A stretch of DNA of 64,000 bases, taken from Naganishia liquefaciens (taxonomy: Eukaryota; Basidiomycota; Tremellomycetes; Filobasidiales; Filobasidiaceae). The notes beneath the pieces were generated by a model. The model was not told the origin of the DNA, made no database searches, and was given only the letters and a program-made list of their open reading frames with translations. The stretch lies in NCBI GenBank assembly GCA_013423385.1, contig BLZA01000040.1:186001-250000 (forward strand), written 5' to 3'. The position numbers were made by a program, and so were the translations under genes. How positions within the stretch are numbered: the stretch's first letter is position 1; the number at the start of each line of letters is the position of its first letter. This document shows, one piece after another, positions 22,501-33,821 of the stretch.

Positions 22501-23203
22501 AGAGGTCAAAGCTTTTGCGGCGGCGAGAAGGCAGTCTACTGCTAATATTCCTGGACGGGCGCCTCAGGTGGCCCATCCCGCGCTTCCTCAAGGGGGATTG
22601 CTTCAATCTCAGCTGCGTGGCGTCGACGTCGGACACGCCGATCCCGCCGAAACGGCTGCTGTTCAAGGCCTGAACAAGGAAATCATGCCCAAGCGCATCT
22701 TCAGAGTGGCTACTCCGTCAGACCTCCAGTAAGTCCGATAGCTCGATTTATCTCCCGCATGAGCTCGTTGACAGCTCCCGCTGCTTCCGCTAGACACATG
22801 CCAGCCAAGCGTCAGGATGAGGAACGAGCCATTGCAGTGTGTCGAAGCAAAGTCCTGCAACATGGTTTGCAGATGAACGTTGTCGCTGCGGAGTACCAAT
22901 GGTGAATTACACCAAGAGAGCCCAAGTGCGACTGTTTATGATGTTTACGCCCTTGTTTCAGGGATCGCCGAAAGCTCACATTCTACTTCACGGCGAAGCG
23001 CAGAGTCGACTTCCGAGATCTCGTCAAGGAGCTTTTCCGGTGAGCCGAATAGCACTTTAAATGAAAGATTTGGCAGATGACTGACGACGCCCTATCGTAC
23101 CAGAATTCACAAGACTCGAATCTGGATGGCCTGCCTTGGCGGAAGTTACCTTTTGACTGATGAAGCCGAACGACCCTTAGAAGTGCATCAATTCCGGCCG
23201 TAA
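19524..23203 (+). CDS. PSP1-domain protein with long disordered N-terminus
   Basis: Exons are 19524-20231, 20297-22728, 22794-22901, 22962-23039 and 23104-23203; 1141 residues. Residues 1 to about 910 are rich in Gly, Ser, Asn, Gln and Pro, with few hydrophobic clusters. The C-terminal 220 residues are the PSP1 C-terminal domain (PF04468), with KLYIVEFTAKRTDVFYADEP, GEVVIVEADRGKDLGTV, KRIFRVATPSDLQ, AKRQDEERAIAVCRSKV and the strongly conserved DRRKLTFYFTAKRRVDFRDL, which is complete only after splicing. Yeast Psp1 was found as a suppressor of DNA polymerase mutations and is linked to cytoplasmic RNA granules; the bacterial relative is RicT. The domain is not known to be an enzyme. A role in mRNA metabolism is a reasonable guess, supported only by the low-complexity N-terminus. 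Confidence 0.9.
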
Positions 23204-23790
23204 ACATCATAGACATACGGGATATAAGCGGTCACATAACAACAGGATCTCAAATGGGTTGAAGGAATATAATCGACACAGGAGGAAAGTGAATCTCCTG
23301 TGCGCAGCTTCCGTTGGTTTTCCGTTTGCATTCTTGGTCATCCGTCAAGCGACTATAATATATACTGTATTACTCTCGTCTGGTAACGAAATCTCTCGAG
23401 AAAAGCCTCACCCATTAACTTGTATTTCTCGCCTAGTCAAGCGCAATAGCATAGCCCTATAGCTTGGGGCAATTGTTGTACTCTCAATAGTCATCATATG
23501 CGGATAACTGCTCGTGAGTGACGGGGATGATGGTGCTCCAGGTAGGCTGTCCATCTGCGGCGGAAAATCACGTCGAGCTGCGAGGTGAATCCGAGGCGAT
23601 CGCCCCTATCGCAGGAAAAGAAGCGACAATGAGGCAGGCGATAGGCGATTGGGACCGTTTGCCTTGACTGATTGTCGCTTCACCGCTCACTGGTAAATGA
23701 GCACTGGGATCCAATTTGTACCAATTCATCCGGACGAAGCCCGTCAGTCGCACTTGCTCGCCTTGCCGCCGCTTGACAGACTCAGCCAAC
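23204..23790. other. Intergenic, no gene seen
   Basis: The region holds the 3' end of the PSP1-domain gene and the promoter of the next gene. A frame open from 23716 continues into the next gene, but its own beginning (Cys/Arg-rich) does not look coding. Nothing else stands out. Confidence 0.5.
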
Positions 23791-25736
23791 ATGGCCGGAA
23801 ATGCCGGTTCTCATCCATCACCTCAACCCTTCCAGCTATCGCCCCTACAAGTCTTTGCTCAGACTGCTGGTTACCATCAACGACAGGCAACGACGGACAG
23901 CCATGCTTCTGATAGCGCACCTGGAGGCATCAACTTTCCCGGTGGAAATGGTCAGAATGCTCGAGACGCATGGGAGAGGAATTTGATCACAACCGCATCT
24001 CTTCGAGGAATGATATGTGGTGAGTCACTTGTCGTCGTTTTTGAGTATATCTGAGAGTCTGAAATCAGCATTGCTCGCAGAGCTGTCGGAAGGGTGGCAA
24101 AGGTGTTCGTCGACTTTGCAGGACTTGATGTCGGTAGTCCAAGATATCAAATCAGAGCTCTCTCGGACGAACTTGACCAGGACGTGTGGTGAATGCGGAT
24201 CCCAAAGCCGCTGTAAGTATCGTTGTCTCCAAATCGGAGCGGTGGGAACTGAAAGTCAAATCATTGCTGTGTCTTCAAGCTAATCTCATCGGAGAGTTGA
24301 ACGCGACGAAGAGGAGCGCAGTGGAAGAGACGACACCAGAGCTCTCCTCCAGTGTCACGGTACAGGTCCTGCAACTTGCAGATGAAGTTCGGTCGATTAA
24401 GGAAGAAGTAGTCGCGGGTCAGACTGGACTCGCTGCGATCTGCAACGGCCTGGCGGAAACGACATCGGTACGTTCTGCAGTTGCAGTGTTGGCGTTTCCA
24501 CTCATGTCTGACTTATCCACTGTCTTGACAGAAAATGGTTGAAATTGGTAGACGTATCGAGACGCACTTCGCGAGCGACGAGATGCTTTCGGGGACCGTC
24601 CAAGAGCACAGCGCAATCCTACACAAAATCGAAATCTTAATTGGAGCATCTCAAGCGCGAGATGCTCAACGCCACGTGAATCAAGCTTACACAAGTAAGC
24701 TACAAGTTGTCAACCTCGAGGGCGTAGAACCAGTAGAGCCATGCTTCCAAAGGAGTCTCAATGAGCTGCGAGACGGGCTCGAAACATCATTGCAAGCCAA
24801 GCTTGACGAAAGTTTGCGAGAGATGCAAAAGGAGACGATCAGTGCGATCAAGCCATTCGAGCAGATAGTCGCCTCAATTTTCTCAATTCAAACTGTGGGT
24901 AGACGACATCTCTTCCAGTTTAATGGAAAGCTGACTTCCGAATCCATCCACAAGGACCTCAAACAGTATATGGAAGTCCGTGGTCGAAAATCCAATCTCA
25001 CCGGGGCATTCGTGACGCCGGAAAGACGCGAGAATCCCTTGATCGATCTTGGAAACATGTTACCCAATGGTGTGGCTAATATCACGGTCAGGGACTCCTT
25101 GAGAGGCGCAATTGCTACCGCTACCGAGAGGAATGAATTTACACCACAGTCTTCAATGAAGACAGAATTCGACGATCACATGAATTCAGACCAGCCGCCC
25201 TGCACGAAAGCTGACGGGAATGGATGGGCAGACGGCACGATTCCTGCACTCTGGACGGCTGCACCAGGCTCAACCGACTCCGCAAAGAGAGATAAGGTCG
25301 ACTCTCGCGCCTCCTCAGGCTCAGGCAAGAAGCGTATGCTGATGACGTTTTCGTCTGACGATGAGGAGGTAAGCTATGGAGACTAGCCACCTCAATTGTT
25401 CAGCTATTCTTGATAACCACAATTGTCACTAATGCCTTATTGCTGCTCTCGCCCCCCGGTCAACAGGTAGAAGCTCGACCTCAGTCTACCAAGCGAACGA
25501 GAAACTCACCAGAGAAGCGGGGGCCGCCTACCACTGCGGATTCCAACTTGCCTCAGACCGAGCAATCTGCAGCGCATCGGAACCCCAATGATGGCACACC
25601 GGCGTCCTCGAATGAGCAGAATATGACTTTCACTCAACTGCTGGAAGGCGTGCCTATGCAAAGTCGTCGACGTCTCAGCGTCAGTCCCGAAGCGGACGAG
25701 AACCTGAACGAGATCGAATGCGCTCAATGTTCTTAG
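23791..25736 (+). CDS. Coiled-coil protein of unknown function
   Basis: Exons are 23791-24019, 24069-24212, 24280-24467, 24532-25368 and 25467-25736; 555 residues. The N-terminal 60 residues are Gln/Pro/Gly-rich. A helical, heptad-like region follows from about residue 75 to 290 (for example LAELSEGWQRCSSTLQDLMS, VLQLADEVRSIKEEVV, HSAILHKIEILIGASQ and LETSLQAKLDESLREMQ). The C-terminal third is polar, with basic and acidic patches (KKRMLMTFSSDDEE, then KRTRNSPEKRGPP). There is no catalytic motif. The layout of short N-terminal tail, central coiled coil and charged C-terminus recalls Mer2/IHO1 meiotic recombination factors, but this is a guess from architecture. At intron 24213-24279 I chose the strong GTAAGT donor; a donor at 24190 would also keep frame. 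Confidence 0.7.
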
Positions 25737-26026
25737 AAGCCTTGGCGTGCGCTTTCCAGATTTCTCGCTCGCAATTGTCCAAGAAGCGTCTCGTTTCGGG
25801 GCGGTGAATAGCGACTGCAAGTCATTGGTCGCAATTGCTATCCGTTGATATCGGATGATGTAAAGTGATACATGGGCAAAATCCCAGAGAGACCAAAATC
25901 GAAACAAGAATATCCAAAAACCAATGCAAGAAGATGTAGCCGTAATGCTGCGTGCGAGGATCTACCGCCCTGATGTCGCCTAGGCATACGCAGTAACGGT
26001 GAACGCGTCCTTCGCGTACCCAAAAA

Positions 26027-27228
26027 TCATGCCCGAGCCTTCCTGTGAGCGGCAACATCTGCGGGCTTGCCGTGTGGATATTTTTTCTATTAGTCGGAAA
26101 TAAGGTGTTGCTGCTCAGTCTCTGACTCGGTAGATGGAATCGAGATACGGCTGCATACCTGGTAGTCCAGCTCGCGACGGAAAAGCACTATGTTTATAAG
26201 TACATGAGCAACTTGTTTTTAGGCAGCGAAAGCATTCCTGCAACTACTCACAGATATGTGGTTCCGGAGCTTTTGGCAGCGAGGAAATTGCGTCAATGAG
26301 TCGAGCGGAATGAGGTCGAGAAAATAGAAACGGAAGGGAGTCGTATGTCTAAACGTCAGCGATCGCTCATGACGAGAGCCCGCGAGCGAGCGTACCGTGA
26401 ACCTCAAAATGCTACGGGTAGAAAAACGAATCAGCATCATTCGGACAGTCTGCAATCAAGGGTCCACAGCCTGCATTCTCGGACACGAGTGTTCAGGATC
26501 GCAACATGATCTATCCGACTATTCTGTCTCAGGCCATATGACGCCGCAAAAAATTCCCTTCTCCACGACACTTCCCGATGGCGTACGCCATTGATGCAGA
26601 ACCTGAGCTCGAAGCCGGCAACTCACCTCCCATCCTAGACTCTGCGTGATACCGATCCCTCTCCACTCTGCCTCTGTCAGAATCCGCAGTATTCCTGAGT
26701 CGTCATCCTGAAAATACCTGATGGAAAGGAGAGAAGAAATCAGCCGATTGATGCGATGGATGGGCGAAGGTAAAACCCGACCGTAGCGCTTACGTCTTGG
26801 GTAATAGTTTCAGCATTTGTTTCGGCAATATCACATGTCGGTATTCGAATTGGCTGTCTGAGTCTAAAAGGAACAGGTGAGCGAGAAAGAAGGTCAGCAT
26901 TTCCAAGTAGAAGAGTAGGTGCAGCCGAGGGCAACCCAACCTGGGAACCTTGGGCGTCATTTGTGCGGTGCAGAAGGAACATACATTTATCGGAATACGA
27001 GATCCTGTTTCATCGATGGTATTTCGTTTACCATCAGGATGTAGCGTAGAATCAAGGAGATTCGACGGGCAAGTAAGGTAGCAGTTCGAATGAGATTGAG
27101 GGACAGAGATGTAAATGGCGAGAGAGAAAAAGGAAATGTCGAGTTCAGCGGTTGTACCTAAGGGACGTGTCGAGACCACTGGACACGCACCTTTCCGCCA
27201 GCTCCTCATAGGTATGTCTTGTCGTCAT
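26027..27228 (-). CDS. CKS1: Cyclin-dependent kinase regulatory subunit Cks1/Suc1
   Basis: Cks1 binds CDK and phosphorylated substrates and promotes multisite phosphorylation. The eight exons are 27191-27228, 26985-27004, 26794-26863, 26627-26717, 26396-26411, 26252-26269, 26159-26187 and 26027-26086, giving 113 residues. The spliced protein contains the whole family signature: [80 protein letters not shown]. The hinge HxPEPH and the phosphate-binding residues are intact, but they are spread over exons of 16, 18 and 29 nt. All junctions are GT-AG and keep frame. The start ATG lies only 88 bp from the divergent SEC2 start. The tail [19 protein letters not shown] is lineage-specific. Confidence 0.93.
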
Positions 27229-27316
27229 GGTGTGCTCGAGCGGTAAGAAAGGGTGAAATTCTACAGAAAGCGTAGCTGTTTACGATGTAGATGTGCAAGA
27301 TAAGTGGGAGTCAAGA
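27229..27316. promoter_or_regulatory. 88-bp gap between divergent CKS1 and SEC2 starts
   Basis: Only 88 bp separate the two start codons, so the promoters and leaders must overlap or one start is misplaced. No TATA-like element was seen. Confidence 0.55.
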
Positions 27317-29534
27317 ATGAAGAAGTCTTCATCGCCGGATGACCCGCTGAACGTTTTGAACGCGACGCGTTTGAATCAGGCCAACTCTGGCTCAGTACGA
27401 GAATTCGGCAGCCGAAAAGTCGCGGCGGGCTCGAGCACGCTGCATGACGCAATTGATGTTGACGCTTCATGTCAAGACGAACAGCCTATCCACTACCGAG
27501 ACGCTCCGTCCGCAGAGCGAGTATCCGACAAAGATCTCGCAATCCCCCTCGCCTCTGTATCATCCATGTCGGCGGCGGTGATGGTCGGCCGGACGGCCGA
27601 TGCACCAAGAGAACCGTTGTCCAGGACCTGTCCGACATGCAAGCAGCCAATACCAAACACGAGTACCCACGAGGAGACAGATCGCAAGCACGCAGGTTCT
27701 TCCCCTGAATCGCTCCCTTCCATTCCACTCCTTCCTTCGATCAACGAGAATGCAGTCCCGCCCAGTGCACCGCAAACGAGTCAGCTCAAAGTCGATACGT
27801 CTGTCTCAGAAAAGGCCAGCTCTCAGGTGCCGAGTCCACATACAGTTGGAGAGGGCAATGCGAAGGCACGAGCACGAGGATGGTCTATGGTGGATGAAGA
27901 TGCGGAAAAGGCTCAGCGGGAGTTGACATGGAAAAGGTATCGCGAGATGGCTCAGAATCTTCCGGCTTTGGATGGGTCAGTTGAAGAGGGCGACCAGAAG
28001 ACGAATCCGGTTGAGATACTCAAGGACACACTATTCAAAGTTCTGGAAGAGGCGGAGCAGTTGGTAAGCTCATGTCGTCGAGAACCACGCAACGGTCATT
28101 CATGGGAATCTCATCTAGTCGAATAAGCATTATTCGCTCCAGCACAACGAGAAAGAGCTCGAGATGAATCTCAAGATCGCACGCTCAAACCTTCAACTGG
28201 CGGAGATGAACTCGGAGATGTTGGAAGAGGCACTACGGAGAGGAGGCGAAGGATTTGCTGGAAGAATGGCTCCATTACCGACACAAAACAGCTCCAACAA
28301 GACGAGTATAGACACAACACGTACGGAAAATAGCCGTCCGCCCACACCGAGTATGGCTGCTCCGGGACGAATGAGTTCGGATACAGCAACAAAATCCATG
28401 GGGGGATACCGGTCAACATCGATGACAATGCCGTTTTCCGGAGGAGGAAGTGCAGCCGCTGCTATGATTCCGCCAACGATCGTCCGGCGGAGAAGTAGTG
28501 AAGGTGGACCATCTGCAGGATCCAATGCTCAAAAGACTTCCTCCGGTCCATCGGCAGTGATACCCGCAGCAGGCCGACCGAGCATGGAGCGTGCCAATAC
28601 CGTCGGAGCAGGCGCGATGCCGCCGCCGTCGATAAGTGCCGGATCGGGAATTGGAAGTTTCTTCAGGAAGAATATCGACAAGCGGTCATCCGGGCTGATG
28701 AAGGATCTGGGCTTGCAAAATCTCAAAATCCCGGACATGTCGAATCTGCAAAATCTCCCCATACCGTCGCCAAGCGCCGGGGCTCGCGCCGAATTCTTTT
28801 CCTCTCTGGGTATGAGTAACGCAGGCGCATCGTCGAGTTCACCGAATCTGGCGAACGGAAACGGTCCAAGTCCGATTTCGCGGAGTCCCTTGCAGTCCCG
28901 TCCGTATCGTGGTGGGTGGTATGATGCCGCCGCAGATATGGGTGGCGCATCAGATGTGGAAATACAAAAATTGCGTGCATCGCTCGTAGCGACAAATAGA
29001 TCTGTGACAACGCTCAAGGATGAACTGGGCGCGATGAAGAAGGCCAAAGCTGAACTCGAAGCCGAGCTCGAAACGCTGAGTCAAGCGTTGTTCGAGGAAG
29101 CCAATAAGATGGTCGCGGATGAGCGCAAGAAGCGTGCGGAAAAGGAAGACGAAGCGAGAGAGGCGATCGAGGAGCGCGAGGCGTTGCGTAAGCTGGTCAA
29201 GTTGATGGAGGCGGAAAAGGCTGGGCGCTCAGCGACGCAGCCGGACGCTGTGACCGATTCTTCGGAACAGGATTCGTCAACGTTGCGAAGCGAGAGCGAT
29301 GCGAGTGCTGTGAGCGAGGATACGAGACAGGTTCCGGGAGGCTTTCCTTCCAGCGCGGATTCTGCGGTGTGGCTAGGTGAGCCGACATCTGCACCTTCCT
29401 GCTCAAGTAAACTGACTTTTTGTGTCATAGATGCCAATGCGCCTTTGGCGACTGCTCCACGGCCATTGCAGGCATCTGCAGAGACACTTGACGACCTGAT
29501 GAAACGCATGGAGGCAGACTTTGGGAAATTATAA
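27317..29534 (+). CDS. SEC2: Sec2/Rabin8-type Rab guanine-nucleotide exchange factor
   Basis: Sec2 activates the Rab Sec4 on secretory vesicles for exocytosis. Exons are 27317-28063, 28119-29376 and 29431-29534; 702 residues. A long coiled-coil GEF domain (PF06428) lies at about 530-620, with TLKDELGAMKKAKAELEAEL, TLSQALFEEANKMVADERKK and EEREALRKLVKLMEAE, the stretch that grips Sec4 in yeast. Other visible parts are a CPTCKQPIP zinc-knuckle-like pair near the N-terminus, a first coiled segment (KDTLFKVLEEAEQL) and a Ser/Pro-rich middle. The last intron (29377-29430, 54 nt) has no stop and is a multiple of three; removing it gives a smooth C-terminus ending in LDDLMKRMEADFGKL. The ATG at 27317 is the first in frame; upstream in-frame codons lack ATG. 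Confidence 0.88.
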
Positions 29535-29746
29535 TTCGCGTTTGCAGGGGATATTAGGCTTTTGAATATGGTAGCCAGACTATGGCAATATCTGTATTTT
29601 AGCACATGGTTTGTAGCAATAGTAGCAGGTATGAGCTGTATCGATATTTTGCGTGACAGAGTGGTCGAGTCTGCTAGCATTGTCACAGTCCCCTGGTAGT
29701 CTTCCTGCTTGCATTGCATGGTCAATCTTGATACACTGCATGTATC

Positions 29747-29759
29747 CCTCTCTCTCTCT

Positions 29760-29760
<1 letters not shown>
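29747..29760. repeat. CT dinucleotide microsatellite
   Basis: A run of seven CT/TC units abuts the RIB4 stop codon, in the interval between the convergent SEC2 and RIB4 genes. Confidence 0.7.
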
Positions 29761-30539
<779 letters not shown>

Positions 30540-31059
30540 GATATGGATTGCTCAGATGGGGTGATGAAGGGGGAAGGAAATGACGGGGATGATGTGCATG
30601 TACGATATCCACAACTGTCACCTTCCCTCGCTTCGTCTGGCTCGAGCTTCTCGCCTATTCGAGCCGGCTGGGCGGTATTAGTCATCCTCCGCCAAATAGC
30701 TGATCACAGTCGACAGGTCAGTCGATGCGGAGCTCATCTCTCTGGCATATACATGTAAGGCTCCATGTACACAAATATGCGGCTCTGATCTTCAATTCGC
30801 CAGACCTGCACTGATGCTACACCGCCTGAGATACCCAGTCCCGCATGAAATATGCCTTACCCGCCCTTACCCGCCAGGCCAGTGACTCACGCGCAGCTGC
30901 GCTCCCAGCAGCGAGACATCCGCGTTGAATTCCTCTCGCTCCGATCGAAATGACGCACACCGCAGTCGGGGCACGTTCGATCTATTTTATTCACCTTGAT
31001 CCCCCATCTCGTCCTCTCGACAGCACCTCTCCGCTTCCTTCGTGCCCTACACTGCAATA
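30540..31059. promoter_or_regulatory. Divergent promoter region of RIB4 and MAM3
   Basis: This 520-bp stretch between divergent start codons should hold both promoters. A plus-strand frame (30300-30758) crosses it but is the shadow of RIB4 and shows no domain. No riboswitch-like element was recognised upstream of RIB4. Confidence 0.55.
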
Positions 31060-33339
31060 ATGCTCTATCGTTCGTCCCTGGCGGCAAGGTTATACCCGTT
31101 GTTCTGCGCGCTCCGCATCGCATGGGGTTCACCGCTCAGGCAGACGGAAGCCATGTCGGCGATGATGCTGGCCAAGCATGGAAAGCCCGAGGAACCGACG
31201 GATAGTCCAGCATACATGTTCAAACTGATAGGATCGATAGGATTGATCCTTCTTGGCGGATTGTTTGCAGGTGAGAAAATCCTTCGTTGCGATTTCGTGT
31301 GGTGACGAGTGCCGATGAACGGATATCCTGATCGCATTCCTGCATATCCGTCTTGTTGCCAGGTCTCACTTTGGCGTTAATGGGCTCGGATGATATGCAG
31401 CTGCGTGTACTGGCGACTTCGTCAGAGAATCCCCAAGAACGGAAACATGCAGCCAAAGTACTAAGGCTGTTGAAGCGCGGCAGACATTGGGTTCTTGTTG
31501 TAAGTCCACCGCGTCTTCGCATATCACGACGCCTCAAACTTATACTACCCCTCAGGTCTTGCTTCTTGGTAATGTCGTGCGTGTCTCGCGCTCCGCACGC
31601 GCTTCGACGCTCAAACAAACGTCTTTTCACGAAGCTCAGATCGTCAACGAATCTCTACCGATTTTTCTCGACGATGTTTTGGGCGGTAACGGATTCCGAG
31701 CGGTCATCATCTCCACCATCGGTATTGTCATCTTTGGTGAAGTCATCCCTCAGGTAAGCGGTCTCCATTCGTTTCCCTCTCCATACTTCAATGTCCTCAT
31801 TGACTATGTCGCTTTCCCCAGAGTGTTTGTGTGCGGTATGGATTGGCCATTGGAGGTTACTGTGCGCCGTTCGTGCTCGTGGTGATGTATCTTCTCGGTG
31901 AGCAATCCAGCAAATCCTCCTTCAGTCCGCCTCTAAACTTCCTCCACTGTTTAGCACCCGTCGCTTGGCCAATCGCCAAGTTACTGGATTGGGCTCTCGG
32001 ATCCGAGGAAGGTCATACGTGAGTTTTCATTAGTAGTGCCGCCATCATGAGATGCTGCTAATTCCCCCCCTTCCCCTTACAGCTTCAAGAAAGCAGAACT
32101 CAAGACTTTTCTTCAGTTCCACCGTGAAGGCGAAGAACCATTGCGAGACGACGAAATCACGATTCTTAACGGCGTGCTTTCGCTCAATGACAGGAAAGCG
32201 TCCGAGATTATGACACACATCAAGGATGTATTGTGTTTGCCCTCAGACCATGTGCTTGATCACACGGCGCTCGATCATATTCTCTTGAGTGGATTCAGTC
32301 GGATCCCCGTGTATGAGCCTGGCCAGAAGGAGAATTTCATTGGCATGCTGTTGGTCAAACGGGTGAGTCTCCTTTGGAGTAGAACGATTGTGACAAAAGT
32401 GCTGATGTTGGGAAATGCGCGTTCATCAAAGCTCATCTCATACAATCCGGAAGAATGCAAAAAGGTTTCCGAATTCCCTTTGCTCTCCCTACCGGAAGCG
32501 CGACCGGATATCAATTGTTAGTATCATGGAAATTGAGATGTTGTGGTCCGTCTGACGCCTACGTTTTTTGCAGGTTTCCAAGTTCGTATCCTCTGGCGAG
32601 ATGACTCCAGTATTCGTGCTTATCCGGCTGGATGTCCAGGCTCTAGACTATTTCCAGACGGGTCGAGCCCACTTGCTCCTGATCAGCGAGCATCCTGGTA
32701 CAGGGAAAGGAGCTCTCGGCATTGTTAGTCGTAAGTATTACAGATCGGCCTTGGCGCGCTTGTGAATGCTCAAGCGTTTCCCCTTCATTGCAGTTGAAGA
32801 TTTGATTGAAGAGTAAGTCACGACAGGCGGGAATGATCAACTTGGGCGTTCACATCGCTCTTACAGAATCATCGGCGAAGAAATCGTAGATGAAACGGAC
32901 ACAGTGACAGATAACAGGTCAAGACGGATTGCTAAGCGTCAAGGTACCGCTGCGGTAATGCGTGAGTATTGTTGACATCGAAAAGCTCTGAAGGAGTCTC
33001 TGACTGACATTCCACATACAATGCAGGTGGTATCATCGAGAGACATCGGAAAACCGTGAGTGTGCAGAGACAAATCATTGATCATTCCGGCACTAAGCAG
33101 TCTTCCGTTTATAGACTATGCCTCCTTCACAGGTGTAAGTGCTCCGACCGGAGTTCCGCAGAAGTACCGTTAGAAGTCTGACTCGCAATTTGGCTAGTGA
33201 AACTCCGGCACCTGCTGATCTGGATGGCAAGCTCATCTCGATCGACGACTCAACATATGTAATCAACACTGCCGAACCCGAGGATATCGAAGAAGCCGGG
33301 AACAATGCGAAAAAGAATGATGCAAACGGTCGGACGTAA
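31060..33339 (+). CDS. MAM3: CNNM/Mam3-type membrane protein (DUF21 plus CBS pair)
   Basis: Mam3 is a vacuolar CNNM-family protein involved in metal homeostasis. Exons are 31060-31270, 31363-31499, 31556-31576, 31640-31753, 31822-31897, 31955-32018, 32083-32362, 32432-32516, 32574-32581, 32640-32730, 32794-32812, 32867-32961, 33027-33055 and a tail to 33339. The DUF21 membrane domain has [45 protein letters not shown]-type and [16 protein letters not shown] segments. The CBS pair follows ([20 protein letters not shown]; then [20 protein letters not shown]; then [20 protein letters not shown]). INCFQALDY requires an 8-nt exon at 32574-32581. The last junction (33115-33162) is unresolved: the frame after it is clearly coding ([18 protein letters not shown]) but needs an implausible 27-nt intron or another arrangement. 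Confidence 0.88.
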
Positions 33340-33821
33340 AGCGTAGGACTGCTCAGTCCCGCGAGCGAGAGGACCGAAGATGATGTCGATTTCGCGGGCT
33401 GCCGATGTCGCCTTCCAAGAATTTGAGCATGTTCGTAAATCCTTCATTCGGCTTTAAGGTCGACAATATGCTTCACTTGTAATACGCCTGCCCAAGCATC
33501 TCATTATCGTACATGATGACGTCTCCCTACATCATGAGCCTTCAGATTAGAGCGAGAGCACCTGTCTGGAAGTCTGAATGACAGGTAACCAGCCAAGTGC
33601 CGTCAGTCTCAGGGAGAAGGCTGAATTAAAAGCCGTGAGTGCAATCTAAATGGAACGGCCCGAACGCTGTATTGGTAAGCTTGTGATTTTACACACGCAA
33701 CGTATTATGATATTCCTGATCTGGGCGAGGCCTGGAAGGCGAATATCGAAATGTCGATACCGCAAGATGCGAGAGGAAGAAAGCGAAGTCAAAAAATGGG
33801 CACAGTAAACTAGCTCGGGAA
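33340..33821. other. Convergent intergenic region, no gene seen
   Basis: The sequence between the MAM3 and Uds1-domain stop codons should hold both 3' ends. No open frame with coding character was found. Confidence 0.55.

Noticed and set aside
31220-31630. Minus-strand frame of 136 codons
   Set aside because: Shadow of MAM3 exons and introns; no domain.
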